A DNA stretch of 64,000 bases, taken from positions 2,329,268-2,393,267 of the forward strand of contig NC_083578.1 of the NCBI RefSeq assembly GCF_027579695.1. The letters are read 5' to 3'. Of the stretch, positions 46,540 to 58,666 are shown piece after piece; within the stretch, counting starts at the first letter, position 1; each line of letters begins with the position of its first letter. Under the pieces are notes generated by a model. That model worked only from the letters and a program-made list of their open reading frames with translations. It made no database searches and was not told where the DNA came from. The position numbers and the translations under genes are program-made. This DNA comes from Neoarius graeffei (taxonomy: Eukaryota; Chordata; Actinopteri; Siluriformes; Ariidae).

Positions 46540-47960
46540 TTCAGTTCCCTCAAATATAGTGGAGTCAGAGTTGAACATGTCAGGAGCTGAAGAACGCAGG
46601 GTGTGAGTACAAACAATTCTTCTCCAAGATGGTATAGTCCAGGTGAAAGTGCAACATCTGCCTCAGTTTCTCTCACAGATAGTGAAATCCAGGGAATTTA
46701 AAGACTTCTCAAAAAAAGATGGAGTCAAAATAATGGGATGACTCCATTTTCCACAAAGCTAGCCAGTTGAAGAAGGTTGCACAGCCATGATGGAACCCTG
46801 TGTTTCTCAAAAATGGTGGTGTCCTGGATGGAAAAAAATCGCTTTGTAGTATTTTGTAACCTCAAGCTTTCTTGAAGATGGTTCAAGCTAGTGTTGGAGG
46901 TGGGATGAAAAGAAATGATGTCTTCTTCAAAGGTGGTGGCTTTCAACATCAGGATCAGGATAGACCCATGTTTTCCACAGGATATGGTGATGCCCAGGAT
47001 GGAAGGGCTTAACATCATTTTGAAACACAGACAATGTGTTCCAGACAATGATGGGGACTCAAAGATGTTTTCAGGGTGAGGAAAGACCCCGATTTCCTCC
47101 AAATGGTTGAATCTGGGTGTAAAAGTATGACTGCACCCCATGTTTCTCAAGATGGATGTGTCCATGCATGACGAGGGCATTACGTGACCCTGTTTTTATG
47201 AAGATGATGCAATCTAGGGTTGAGGTAGGGTGAAAAACAGTGATGGGGATCAAAGATGGTACTCAAAGATGGTGGCTTTCAGGGTCAAGATAGAACCCTA
47301 TTTTTCTTCAAATGGTGGAATCTGGGGGTAAGAGTATGATGATATCTGATGCTTTTCAGGATGGTAGGTTCAAAATCTTGGGACATCTCCATTTTTCCAT
47401 GGCCAAATTTGTGAGGCTTTGATGTAACCCTGTTTTTCTCAAAGATGGTGGTGGACAGGGTCAGAATAGAAACTTGTTTTACTGGGAACAGTGGAATCCA
47501 GGTATAAAGGTATGACTGCACCCATCACTGTTTTTCTCAAAGATGTGGGGTCCAGGGTGTAAGATGGTAAATTTGAAACCTCAAGTTGTTACTGAAGATG
47601 GAGTGATTCAGGGTGGAGGTACGGTGCAGAGATATATCCCTCAAAAATAGTGATGTCAGCGTGATTTATTTGTCCAGGTATAAAGGCATGACAGCATTCT
47701 GTGTTCCTCAAGGGTACTTTTCAGGGTCAAGACAAAGCCCTGTTTTTCTCAGAATGGTAGAATCCCTGTGTAACAGCATGGCAGCGACACATTTCTCAAA
47801 GTTAATCTAAGCTTGCAGATGGCCAGAAAGGCATGATTTCTTTGTCCTCAAGGTGATTCACAGAGTAGAACTATAGAACAGAATCCCATTTTTCTCCACA
47901 AAGTTGGGGGTTCTTAGAACCCCAATTTGGTCAAATGGTGGGGTTCAGACAGGACGCTGT
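46540..47960 (+). repeat. Highly diverged tandem repeat in the gfra2 3' flank
   Basis: About 20 to 25 degenerate copies recur of a unit near 40-60 bp. The unit contains CCCTGTTTTTCTCAAAGATG, then GTGG or GGTGGAATCC, then AGGGT with GTAAAAGTATGACTGCACC or CAAGATAGAACC. Clear examples are at 46795, 47095, 47265, 47435 and 47535. It may be transcribed as 3' untranslated sequence of the minus-strand gfra2-like gene if the poly(A) signal at 47665 is not used. Confidence 0.7.
47665..47670 (-). terminator. Candidate poly(A) signal for the gfra2-like gene
   Basis: The plus-strand TTTATT reads AATAAA on the minus strand, about 580 bases after the stop codon at 48248. I found no closer hexamer. Its use is an inference. 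Confidence 0.3.
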
Positions 47961-48247
47961 ACAGACTTAGCAAAATTTAAAGCAAGGGAGTCTTTGTAAT
48001 CAGTTCATCCCACTTAATATCAAGACAAGGTCATCATGGTCAACTTCCTCTATCATCAATCAGTGACTTTTCTCTTATTGTTCTGCACTCATCTCAGATA
48101 TGCACCTTTTCTCACACTTTACTTTTCTTTTGTTAATTTTTTTGGTAAGAAGTAACGCTGCAATATAGAGAGGACAGACAGACAAGCAATTTTGGTGGAG
48201 GGTCCAGTCAAGTCCCTCAGGGTTAAGACCTCAGGTGCAGTTGAAGC

Positions 48248-48358
48248 TCAGAGGGCCATGTTTCCTAAAGCAAAGACCAGCGAGAGCATCCAGGCCTCAG
48301 TGTAGAGCTTCAGTCTGACACTCCAGTTTAAGGGAATCACATCAGGTCTCGTCTCATT
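48248..48358 (-). CDS. gfra2: GDNF-family receptor alpha 2-like, last coding exon (GPI tail)
   Basis: After the acceptor TTTTCTGTCTTGAAG, the minus strand encodes NETRPDVIPLNWSVRLKLYT followed by EAWMLSLVFALGNMAL and a TGA at 48248. The hydrophobic end preceded by a polar segment is what a GPI-attachment signal looks like, and GFR-alpha proteins are GPI-anchored co-receptors for RET. The exon joins the previous one in phase 0. There are two N-glycosylation motifs (NET, NWS). Little primary sequence is conserved in this region of the family, so the call rests on phase, position and tail character. Confidence 0.65.
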   Translation of the reverse strand, partial: NETRPDVIPLNWSVRLKLYTEAWMLSLVFALGNMAL

Positions 48359-48682
48359 CTTCAAGACAGAAAAGTCAGAATCAGCACAAACAAAAAGGAT
48401 TTGGATCAGTCCACTTAGCTATTTTGCAGAAGCCTAAAAGTCTTAACCCAAGACCAAGAACTGATCCAAAAGAAGTTCTAAACAAAAATATTACCTAGGA
48501 AGCTACATTTTACTAGCATGCTAGCTTAGTTATATTAGTTATTTTATAAGCATACTTGTCTATTCACGTGATACAACGATTGTATATGCTGTTGACTAAA
48601 ATTGTACTTAATTCAAAATCTGTTTGAAACAAAATAACGTAATTCAAGTACACATTTTCTCCAATCTAAACCAATTATTTAC

Positions 48683-48736
48683 CTCATTTTCCTCACAGAT
48701 GAAGCCTTTTGAGGTGCTACACTTGAGGCCATTGTT
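48683..48736 (-). CDS. gfra2: GDNF-family receptor alpha 2-like, penultimate exon
   Basis: A 54-bp exon between the acceptor TTCATTATTCAG and the donor GTAAAT encodes NNGLKCSTSKGFICEENE, 18 codons in phase 0 on both sides. It fits the position of the short GLKxNxSKEL...C segment before the tail in GFRA2. The two cysteines agree with the cysteine pair usually found there. The intron after it is 324 bp and the one before it 4,181 bp. Confidence 0.62.
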
Positions 48737-50623
48737 CTGAATAATGAAGGACAAGCAGAAAAAATCAATCAGAAGCTAAGCACTTATTTTACTTCTTAGG
48801 CAAACGTATTTTGTGAATGCTACTAGCTTTGTTATCTAATGCTAACTATTTTACAATTTCATTTAGATGCTAACAAAAGTGTTTTGGTTAAATCTGAAAT
48901 TATTAACCTTATTGCAACTTTTCCTAGTTTTCTATTAATACAAGCTAGCTAATCAAATGTTAAACACCAACTACGAAACGTACGCACTCGATACAATCCT
49001 TATGACACACTTACAAAGTGTCTGGTGCTTTAATTGTCTCTTCCGGATAAAAAAAACGGAATAAAGTTTTTAATTTAATTTCTATCACTCAGGTAGTGAA
49101 CAATGAAAGCACGTGGTCTTACCAGCTCCAACAAAGTGCTTTTCGATTAGACGTGTCTTACACTGGTAGGTTTTTTCAGCTAGCGCTGTTGTACATCAGA
49201 TATGAGTCACGCTGACATTTGCAGTAAGACCACTGAGGCTTAGCGGAGATTACTGTCTCTACACACCTTAAAATAGAGCATACGCTGAGCAAGCGCTGTG
49301 CTTCAACACCGCTAATTAGCTCTTTCTCTGCTTGCTTTGATAAAATCCTCACACCCAAGCGAATTAAAACAAAAACCTGAGAAGAGAGATTATAAAGTCG
49401 TATCCTCCGGCTGACAGAAATGTTATAAACCCTGTTATATTAGTTATCTTGCTAGAAAGCATAGGAACTGTTTTTATTTATGGTGCTATCAGAAACATGC
49501 TTGTATGACATCACTATGATTGTTTCTTTTCACTCTGGTGCACTGCTTAGCATAAACTAGCAATAAAATAATAACAGCATGGCACACAATAGCTTACCGG
49601 AAGTTAGCGCGCTTGCTAGCATGCTAGTTAGATTTAATCTCTACAATAAAATGCCCAGCCTGCTAACATTTTTTTTTGTTACTGCGAACTCCATCGTTCT
49701 CTATAAACGTCAAATTAATGTCACAGAGCAGATCTTAAGTGAATTTTCTGTAATGCGCTCTCAGCTCTGAAAATCATCTGTCCATCCATCATACTCTCTC
49801 TCGTCTTATCTTTGGCTTATTAAATCTTAGACAATGGGAGCCATTAGAGCAGCGATTCTCCAATAATTTGAGCGTTTTATGTAAGCGCTGTTAAAAACAC
49901 GTTCGCTCTGCTATCTGACAGGAAGTGACATCTGCCAGATGCGATTGCATAACGGTTTATGATGGTAAGGATTTAACAGTGAACCTGTGGAGAGGGTAGA
50001 CGAGCGTCTGCTTTCTATATGCTGTACAGTATGTGCGCGTCACAGAGAACTGAACTGGATTCTCAGCACAACCTCTTTGTAAATATTCCGTTTGTAAACA
50101 CTGGAGCTACAGTTTGGCAGACTGGAAGAATGGCGACTGAATGTTAATGAATTAGAGTGAAGTGTGTTATGAGCTCGTTGACATCTCCGCTAATTCAGTC
50201 GTTGTCTCACATTGTCTTTCTTTCCTCCAAACACACATTAACACGTGCATAAGCCTGTTGTGTTCTTCACACTCGGCTGAAAGCCTCTACAGAATCGGCA
50301 GCATGTGAACAACCCAACGAGGAAGAGTTTATCTTGTAGATGAAGGCAAGACATTCCACAACATCTTGGGAGCCATGATTTGATCCTGTATGCTGACGTA
50401 TTTCCTTTTAAAACAGGAAGTGCTGCATTAAAGAGTTTGACTGATTTACACCAAACAGCCAACTTGGACAAACTCTACCCTCTTCCAAGCAAATAAACTC
50501 AGAAGGTTGGAAAAGGGAATAGTGTGAAGGAAAACAGCCAAAAACATATACTAACCATGTTTAATGCTAATGAGCTGCTGCTGTAGAGCAAGACACGCCC
50601 CCATGGGTGGGGTATATACAGAA
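48737..50623. other. gfra2-like intron, no recognised element
   Basis: AT-rich intronic sequence. I see no additional exon or mobile element in it. Confidence 0.5.
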
Positions 50624-51231
50624 TACACTCACTGGCCACTTTATTAGGTACACCCATACCCCTGTTGTTCTGTTTCTGCAGTTCTGTAATCAGCCGATCC
50701 CTCGACAGCAGCACGATGCATCAAATCACGCAGATACAAATCAGGAGCTTCAGTTAATGTTCACAATGTTCAAACATCAGAACGGGAAAAATTGTGATCT
50801 TACAGTGAAGTGTGACTTTCTTTCACTGTGGTATGGGTGTTGGTTTGATCCAGATGGACTGGTTTGAGTATTTCAGAAACTGCTGATCTCCTGGGGTTTT
50901 CACACACAACAGTCTCTAGAGTTTACACAGAATGGTGCGGAAAACAAAAAAACACTGAGTGAGTGAGCGACAGTTCTGTGGGTGGAAACAAACGTCTTGT
51001 TGATAAGAGAGGGTCAGAGGGAAATGGACAGATTCGAGGTGGTTCAAGCTTTTTTTTTTGCCAGGAAGGATATAGTAACTCATATAATCACTCTTTACAA
51101 CCGTGGTGAGCAGAAAAGCATCTCAGCATGCAACAGCAGAACAGAAGAACACATTGGGTTCCACTCCTGCAGCCAAGAACAGGGATCTTACAATCAACAA
51201 CACGTTCCTATTAAAGTGGCCAGTGAATGTA
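50624..51231. mobile_element. Non-autonomous TA-flanked DNA transposon (MITE) in a gfra2 intron
   Basis: Inverted ends ACACTCACTGGCCACTTTAT / TAAAGTGGCCAGTGAATGT are bounded by TA, and the copy is about 608 bp. This terminus is common in fish and other vertebrates and fits mariner-type target choice. No transposase frame is present; short frames at 50607-50867 and 50982-51278 are its shadows. Confidence 0.82.
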
Positions 51232-52917
51232 TTTTAGAGAGCATTTACTCGGATGGACATGAGATTAAGACAGAATGAGTCATCATAACATTTGTACTGA
51301 TTTAATAGAAATGATGAACTGTAAAGTTACAAATCCCTGAAGTATTTTTGGTGCCTATAACACTGAAGTGCAGGTACAGGTTGGGTAGAAACAACAATTC
51401 TTTTATTTCAGTGGGACTTTAAGAGGCGTGATGGTGTTATGTTTATGAATATTACGATTTTAAGCTCCCACAGTGAGATAACACAGTTACAATGACATAC
51501 TTCCAGGCTGTGATGCGTTCTCAAGAGGGCACGATGTGAAAAGAAACATCTGAAGGGAACGTTATTTCAGAGATTTTTGTCAAAAGGAAGATGAGACAGA
51601 AGCATGATTTTTTGCAAGTTTTTTTCTGTCTCTCTCTCTCTCTCTTTAAAAATCTGAGCAGGACTAGGGGAGACTTACGAGACTCTGTGTTGAGTTGAAT
51701 CCTTGATGCGCGACTGACAGGCTTTTGAATTGCGGCAGGAAATTTAAAAAATGGCTGTACTCGGCTCCCTCCAGGCTATCTCTAATTATAAACTTCCTGC
51801 ATGAATGCTTCTTCTGTCCTGCGTTCGCTAATTACCATATCTGCCATAAATTGTGGGCCAGACACACAACCGCGGAGTCAATACTGGCATCTATCGTGCC
51901 GTCTCCTGAGGCTTGGCGAAAGGACACATTTTTCAGCAGTTTCCTGTTTGTATTGTTCTCCTATGCACTCGTTCTTTAACTCGTTTCTCTTTTAGACGTT
52001 AATTAGAGGCCTATCGCCACTGCAGGATGGCTGTTTACCGACAGGTGAAGCAAACACCAGAGGAAAAAAGGAGTGTGTTTTGTGTTTGTCTGGGTACAAT
52101 GCAGAAACAATGGACCAAATGTCAATTCATTCATTATCTACGAGTCTGTTTTGCATTCGTGGCTTGATTAGTTCTCAAATTGTACACACAGTACTGACTG
52201 AATACGCTGTGTCACCGGGGAAATGCTTATTCAGTGTGTAAATATGTTTTCTTTTTAATGAGATGCCATGTTCGTGTATGAAAGTGTTACGAGGAAGCAG
52301 TTGTAAAGAAGATGATTATTATCTCCCTTGAAATGATTTTAATTGTTAGTTTAAACACATACGGTGTGTTTTCTTTTGTAGGTCAGAGACCAGTCATGTA
52401 CCGGTAGTTGGCATTGGATTTTTCTCCATACTCGATTAGACCTGGTCTTAGTCAATAATCCTTGTATTAAAGATTTTAACAAGCTTTTATGATGATCTAC
52501 TGGTCCTGTTAAAGCAATCTCCCCCAGCTAATTTGTTTATTCCTTTGTTCCTGGCAACAGCTGGCACTTTTCCACCATCGTACTCACTCCCTCCTTGTTC
52601 CCAGCCAGAAAACAAGAAAGCTTACAATTTAAGACATAACTGGTCACAAAGTACTTTTCTTTCACGTGTTTGTTATTTCATGCACAGTTGAGGTAACAAA
52701 AAGTCAAATCCTTTGTCAGTTGCATCATGTGGAAAATGCAGAGAAATACAATGACAGTGTTACGAAATCAGAGCCAGAATCACAGACCAAGCATTAGGTG
52801 GATCAATAACAGGGTCAATACGTTCCAAAGCACATCAGTTCGTGTGAGAAAGGTACCGTCTTGGATAAACCCGGATTAGATGTGTTTAAAAACTGGTTCC
52901 TTAAAAGCTGATCTCAC
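51232..52917. other. gfra2-like intron, no recognised element
   Basis: I see no exon or repeat with confidence here. Confidence 0.45.
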
Positions 52918-53033
52918 CTTATAATCAGGTTCGGTGATGTTGGGGTATGTAGTAGGGTTGGCGCGAGGGACATTGGGGTTTGTTGATGCTGTTGTCTTTG
53001 GAACATCCGTCCCAAACGCCTGAATAGCATTAC
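52918..53033 (-). CDS. gfra2: GDNF-family receptor alpha 2-like, linker exon (NAIQAFG)
   Basis: The acceptor TTTCCACAG at 53034 and donor GTGAGA at 52917 bound 116 bp. The first two bases complete the arginine codon split from the previous exon (C|GT). Then comes NAIQAFGTDVPKTTASTNPN, followed by a Pro/Thr/Asn-rich linker ending NITEPDYK. NAIQAFG is a hallmark of the start of this exon in GFRA1 and GFRA2. The linker is a flexible stalk with an N-glycosylation site (NIT). The family usually reads NAIQAFGNGTDV; here GTDV follows directly, a two-residue contraction. Confidence 0.88.
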
Positions 53034-53791
53034 CTGTGGAAAGATGCAAAAGTACATCCTAGATTAGCTCAACCGAGAACTCGACATGGAAACCACTTTT
53101 CTTTTCCAAAACCAATAATGGAACCAATACTGGAACCCTGAGTACTGGCTAATACTAATACCATTCTGATCCCAAACTGAACTGTGCAGGTTTGTGTTTC
53201 TTGTCTGACATGTTAGCAATTCTTAACCACTAGCTACTTGATGTTGTTATGGTAACACGCGACTCTAGTTATTATCATGTAACCTTCTTTACATCACTTT
53301 ACATTACACTGATGTAAAGTTCACACATCTTCATTACTCCTGTGATAATTTACATGCTGGCTGACATGCTGACATCACAGCAGGACGTTGCGAGCACAGT
53401 TACAATGGAGTTTAATTCGATAAAACTTTAAAACGAGTGCTCAGAGTCAGGACATGCAAGCCATTCCAAGTTTATTTCTCCTTCAGCTTGAGTAAGCCCT
53501 TCAAGTTAGATATTCACTAATGTTATGGTAACTGTTATTAACACATGACCTTCTTTATGTCACCTTTTTATGTTGTATTGCGCTACAAGCAGTTCTGTGA
53601 TATTTCAGGATAAGTTTGTGATCGGATTAATTCTTTTTTCCAGCATTCTCTACTGATACTGGTATCATCCCTACCCAGAACCAGTTACCGTTCACACCTA
53701 GCCTCCAGTGACCCTAACAACCTAAAGGATGACTGAGAGGGTCAATGACCCATGTGACCTCAACGACTCTCCTTAGGGTTGCTTTTGGTCC

Positions 53792-53946
53792 ACTAGAGGA
53801 TAAATACCTGGAACTCCCCACTAGTCAAACAGAACTGAAGAAGCCTTTCGGATGAGAGGCGAAACGTCTTCATGCAAGTCCAGTTGCCTTCTTTAGCACC
53901 TATGGTTTACAATGACCTGGATGACTGAGAACCTTCACAGACATAC
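53792..53946 (+). mobile_element. Penelope-like element 3' fragment
   Basis: It reads AGGATAAATACCTGG, then GAAGCCTTTCGGATGAGAGG, CGAAACGTCTTC and ACCTGGATGACTGAG. This matches the right arm of the Penelope-like fragment at 40352-40566 but is diverged and single. It lies in a gfra2 intron, antisense to the gene. Confidence 0.75.
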
Positions 53947-54159
53947 CCAGAACCTTTGTTCCTTGAGTTCCTGCTCTGGCTCCTTTGATTCTACCCCTAA
54001 TCATAGACTAAAGAGGAATAAATCTGATACTTGAAGGTTATTGTAATGTTTAAAACTCAATAAACTGGACTGAATGTGTTTCTCAACGTGTTTGAGCTCA
54101 TTCATCAAATCGACTGAATGGTAGGAATTTCCCGGGAAAACCCCACTGGTGGGTCTTTC

Positions 54160-55030
54160 ACAGACAACAAAGACAGACTTTACTGTCAGAGATACAAATA
54201 GAATAGAGTGAAATTCTTGCCTGTGTATATCACAACTTGTTAGGAAGTCAGGGTCAGAGAGCAGGGTCAGCCACGATACATGAAGGGGCAAGTGTCTTGA
54301 TCAAGGGTACAACAGTGTATCTGTGGGACTTTAACTCACAATCTCTTGGTCACTACATTTGAACTTTAACCACTGAGTCATCTCGTACAAGGATTTGATC
54401 GATAAATGTGGTTTTTTGCAAAGACAGCCTTCACTGTCACATTGAAACATACAGTGAAATTGTGAAAGTGAAATTCTTTCCTTTGCATACCCCAGCTTGT
54501 TCAGAAGCCAGGGGCAAAGGGCAGGGTAATAACCGCCAAGATCTGGTCTATAAAATAGATCTGCTTTCTTTCATGGACAGACAGACTTTATTGTTACATG
54601 TTCATGTAGAGTCCAGTGTACAGTAAATTCTTTTCGCATATCCCGACTTGTTAGGAAGCCAGTGTCAGAACACAGAGCCTGCCATGATATGGTGTCCCTG
54701 GAGCAGGAGAAAGGTTAAAGAGCCTTGTTCAAGATTCCAAGACAGATTCAAGATTCTCTGGTAGTCTTGGGATGTAAACATACAAAGTCTGATCAGTGCC
54801 TTTGAAGGATCTGGTCGAGAGATCTGCTTTCTTTCAAAGACACTATTATGAGTAGAACAGAGTGAAATTATTTTCTTTGCATATAACTCCCAACCTGCTA
54901 ACAAACTGGGGTAATAGTGCATGGACAGACATGTAACAGCACCTCTTAAGCAGTTTAAGGGTTAAAAGCTTTGCTCAGCATCCTGGTAGTGGCAGGTTGG
55001 TGGTGCTACTGGAATTCAAACTCACAAGCT
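54160..55030 (+). repeat. Four diverged tandem copies of a 180-250 bp dispersed repeat
   Basis: Copies begin near 54166, 54421, 54577 and 54820. Each has CAGACTTTATTGTTAC or similar, then GTGAAATTCTTTC, TTTGCATA, CTTGTTAGGAAGCCAG and, in the fuller ones, CTTGTTCAAG or CTTGATCAAG. The same phrase set appears at 3375-3575 next to the SINE. This is a repeat unit duplicated in tandem within the intron. Confidence 0.72.
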
Positions 55031-55409
55031 ACCTAATCTTGGCCATGCTGTACATGGAAATAATGGAAGACCTAAATTGGGAAACATCTCTGTTAGAAAG
55101 ACTGAGCTGTTGGTCCAGATATGCAGATGATATCTTGCTTACATACAGATTGTTGATTAGTTGTCAGGTTTTGCTAAACAGAACAGCTTTTTGCAGCAAT
55201 GATGCACCAATTTCTTCTACAGAATCTGTCATGCTGACTAACACTGTCCAGACTGGGAGCAGCACAATGGTCCCTAACAGAGCAATACTGCCTGAAGCAG
55301 TCAGGGTCTTCTGAGGCACATTGGTGACTCAAACGTCTTTAAGGCTGTCGTGGTGTTGTTCATCCTTGAGACCACAAACTGTACTTCTTAGGCTGAGTGG
55401 ATACTGAGT

Positions 55410-56640
55410 GGATTTGATGGAAACCCACATGACCACTGCCTGGTCACCTGGATCTCCAGCTACCTCACTGACAGGCCGCAGTATGTCAAGCTGAAGGACA
55501 TCACGTCTGACACTGTGATTAGCAGCACCGGAGCACCCCAGGGCATGGTGCTGGCCCCTCTTCTCTTCACCCTGTACACCGTGGACTTCTGCTACAACTC
55601 GGAGCTGTGTCACATTCAGAAGTTTGCCGATGACACAGCCATCGTTGGGCGTATCAGTGACGACAGAGAGGAGGAGTATAGGAGCCTGGTGAGGGACTTT
55701 GCTGTGTGGTGTAACAGGAACCATCTGCAGCTCAACACCTCGAAGACCAAGGAGCTGGTCATTGACTTTGGGAGGTCCAGACCAAGGTCACGACCAGTTC
55801 TGATCGAGGGAGTCGAGGTGGAGGCTGTGGATTCCTACAAGTACCTCAGGCTGTGGCTGGACAGCAAGCTGGGCTGGACTTGCAACACCAATCATTTATA
55901 CAGGAAGGGACAGAGCAGGCTATACTTCCTTAGGAGGCTGCGGTCCTTTAACATCTGCAGGAAACTCCTGTGGATGTTCTATCAGTCTGTGGTCACCAGT
56001 GTCCTGTTTTACACCGTGGTGTGCTGGGGGGGGGCAGCACGTCCAAGAAGGACATATCCAGGCTGGACAAACTGATCAGGCGGGCCGGCTCTGTGGTCAG
56101 CTTGAAGCTGGACTCTCTGGTGACGGTGGCAGAGAAGAGGTCTATGGACAAAGTATTGAACATCATGGACGATGCCAGTCACCGTCTGCACACCATCATC
56201 AGCAACCAGAGGAGCCTGTTCAGGGACAGAATGCTCCTTCCCAAGTGCAGGACGAACAGACTCAAAAATTCCTTTTCCCTCATGCCATCAGACTGTACAA
56301 CTCCTCTCTGGGGGGGAGGAGGGGTAACAGGAGGACAGAGGACGGGAAGGAGCAGTAGCCTAGCCTGACAAAAAGCAATACTGGACAATGTGCAATATAA
56401 AGTGCAATATCTCTCCTGCCGCCGCCCCCCCTTCTCCCCCTTCCCCCCCTTCCCCGTATCTTATTATTTTTATATTTGTATATGTAAATACTTAATTTAT
56501 TTTAATTTATCTAGAAGTTTTCTCTATTTCTTTTCTCTGTTTATCTGTAATGATGCTGCTGGAATCTTAATTTCCCTGAGGGAACCCTCACAAAGGGATC
56601 AATAAAGTTTTATCTAATTTAATCTAGTGGGTTCTAACTA
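55410..56640 (+). mobile_element. L2-like non-LTR retrotransposon, 5'-truncated, antisense in gfra2 intron
   Basis: The element holds the reverse-transcriptase core and the end of its ORF. After it come a C-rich 3' region and a terminal AATAAAGTTTTATCTAATTT, close to the L2 LINE ends of fish that finish in short TCTA-like repeats. The start is a 5' truncation somewhere near 55,400. Strand is opposite to gfra2. Confidence 0.85.
55431..56358 (+). pseudogene. L2-like reverse transcriptase, frameshifted
   Basis: The frame at 55431-56025 reads HCLVTWISSYLTDRPQYVKL, then TGAPQGMVLAPLLFTLYTVD and KFADDTAIVG; FADD is the catalytic YXDD-type motif. It continues through NHLQLNTSKTKELVIDFGRS and KGQSRLYFLRRLRSF. 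At a run of nine Gs (56026-56034) the downstream part (STSKKDISRLDKLIRRAGSV) is in another frame. The N-terminal endonuclease is missing. Truncation plus frameshift make it inactive. Confidence 0.88.
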
Positions 56641-58078
56641 GATCTTTAGAAGCTACCTTCTGCTTTACACCAGGTTCTGGGTTCAGGTCCTGGGTCAAGC
56701 TCCTGATCGTTATTGGACTCATTAGGAGTATGTACTGAAGCTAGGGCTGTTTCAGTTTTTTATGAAAAGATATGAACTTAACATAGACATGAGATGAAGC
56801 TAAACTTCCTGCTGTGTCAAATTTGAGCCAAATACTGTCTATTTTGTTTCATCTGAGATTGGATTTTTTTTAGATAATTGTAAACTGACTAGAAGTAGCT
56901 GATTTGACATTACAATTTTGTACTTAATCTGTAAAACTGTAAAATGTTAATTTTTACAGATAATTTTTTTCCTCCTTTCAATCTTAAATACATAATGTTT
57001 TAAAATAAATATGTCATTTCAAATATATAAAATAAAGTTAATAAGCATAAGATTTAATATGAAAGGGTTTTTTTTGGAAAGAAGAGATGCAGCACTATTG
57101 TAGTGCTGGGAGATCATTGTGTGATGAGTTTGGCAGAAATGTGATATGATATTTTTGTCTGTTGTTCCTGGGTATTGTTTATGGAGCTGCCTGTCTCACC
57201 CTGTTAGCTTACTGTTTGACCCATGAAATTAACATCAGCTCAGATTTCTCCTAACAAGCACACCTTGAGTACACACACCCTGAGTACACACACTCATGTC
57301 CCGCTCCTCACTTCTAAACCGATATGATCCATTACGCTTCCATACCATTACAGCCGCAAGGTCCAGAAGGAATATCCGGCTGTCAGACGGAGGAAAGAAG
57401 CAGAGCAAATCCAGGAATATAATTATCCCCCGCGTGGCTACAACAACAACTTCACTGGTCACTTGGTGAAGTCATGAGGGACGTGTAACACATTCAGCTC
57501 TTTTTAACAGGGTTCTGCACACTCCTGCAGGCCTTTACACACCAAAATGGATGCATTTATTACAGGTCTGACGGTTTAACCAATCAAAAACAGTTCTGTA
57601 TTTTTGTACAATCCTATTCCATTCAGGCCCCGCCCACACATTTACAAACATATTTATCATTTTCTCTGTATTTTCGTCACCCATCCACACCAACATAGCA
57701 ATTTGGTTCACAAAAAAAATTTGTGGTGTGAGAATTTTTATTACTAGGTTAGAATTCACTTGCTAGCGGTAGCTTTCACTGGGCTGGTAATCTTTCTTTT
57801 GCTAGCTTTTCTTTTACTTGAACGATTAGCTTGTTGTAAGTTAGCAGTAAAAGTGTACAGCGTATTCACAGAGCTTTTAGTTTAATCTGAAATGCTATTA
57901 TCATCATCTGCATCACTTCCTGCTTTTTGATACAATTTCACCACCAAACTGTAGGAGGCGGGGCTTATGGTGTAGAGTGACACCAAACTGATCAAAGGAG
58001 AAAATACAGTAATGATTGTGGTTCTGGAACAGGTTCTTTTCTTTAATAAAGTGCTTCGTTTCTTGATGTGGTTCTTAC
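56641..58078. other. gfra2-like intron, no recognised element
   Basis: AT-rich sequence without a further exon. The minus-strand frame at 57882-58307 is the real 58079-58219 exon read on into its intron. Confidence 0.5.
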
Positions 58079-58219
58079 GCAGGCAGGTGTTCTCTCTGAA
58101 GTCCCGCAGAAATTTCTCACACTCCTCCTCCTGGTTTCCGCTGTTCCTGCAGCTACACCACGGCGAGATGGAGAAGTCCGTGTGATTAGCGTCCTCATAG
58201 TTAGGAGTCATGTCCGTCC
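58079..58219 (-). CDS. gfra2: GDNF-family receptor alpha 2-like, end of cysteine-rich domain 3
   Basis: This 141-bp exon lies between the acceptor ...CTCTCGAAG and the donor GTAAGA. It encodes TDMTPNYEDANHTDFSISPW, then CSCRNSGNQEEECEKFLRDF and RENTCL. Family memory gives CSCRGSGNMEEECEKFLRDFT in mammalian GFRA2, whereas GFRA1, GFRA3 and GFRA4 differ clearly at these positions. The exon is also 6 bp longer than the GFRA1 equivalent, as expected for GFRA2. The paired cysteines belong to the third GFR-alpha domain, which packs against the ligand-binding second domain. Phase: it opens with two bases completing a glycine codon and closes with one base of an arginine codon. Confidence 0.95.
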
Positions 58220-58279
58220 CTTCGAGAGGAGCAGAAAAAAACCCACACATCGATGAGATGTGAGAAAACTCCAACATCA

Positions 58280-58665
58280 TATCTGTCTGACTGTCTGTCT
58301 GTCTCACTGTCTGCTTTACTGTCTGTCTGTCTCACCATCTTACTGACTCACTTTCTGTCTGTCTCAATGTTTTACTGCCTCACTGTCTGTCCTACTCTCA
58401 ATGTGTGCCTGTCTCATTGTCTGTCTGTTTCAATCCCTTCCTGTCTCACTTTCTGCCTATCTCACTGTTTTGTTTGTCCCACTGTCTGTCTTACTATCTG
58501 ACTATCTTTATGTCTCACTTTCTGCCTGTCTTATTGTCTGTCTTACTGTCTCACTGTCTGTATGTCATGTTATCTCGCTTAACAGCAACCAGCAAATACT
58601 GACTTCCTATGAACAGCAGCTGTCTGTCTCACTGTGTGTCTGTTTCGGTGTGTCTGTCTGTCTCA
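58280..58665. repeat. Degenerate CTGT/CTCA tetranucleotide repeat filling a short intron
   Basis: Plus-strand runs of CTGTCTGTCTCACTGTCTG and variants nearly fill the 447-bp intron between the two domain-3 exons and reach the donor of the upstream exon. On the gene strand it is GACA/TGAG-rich. The C-rich frames here are artefacts. Confidence 0.85.
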
Positions 58666-58666
58666 C

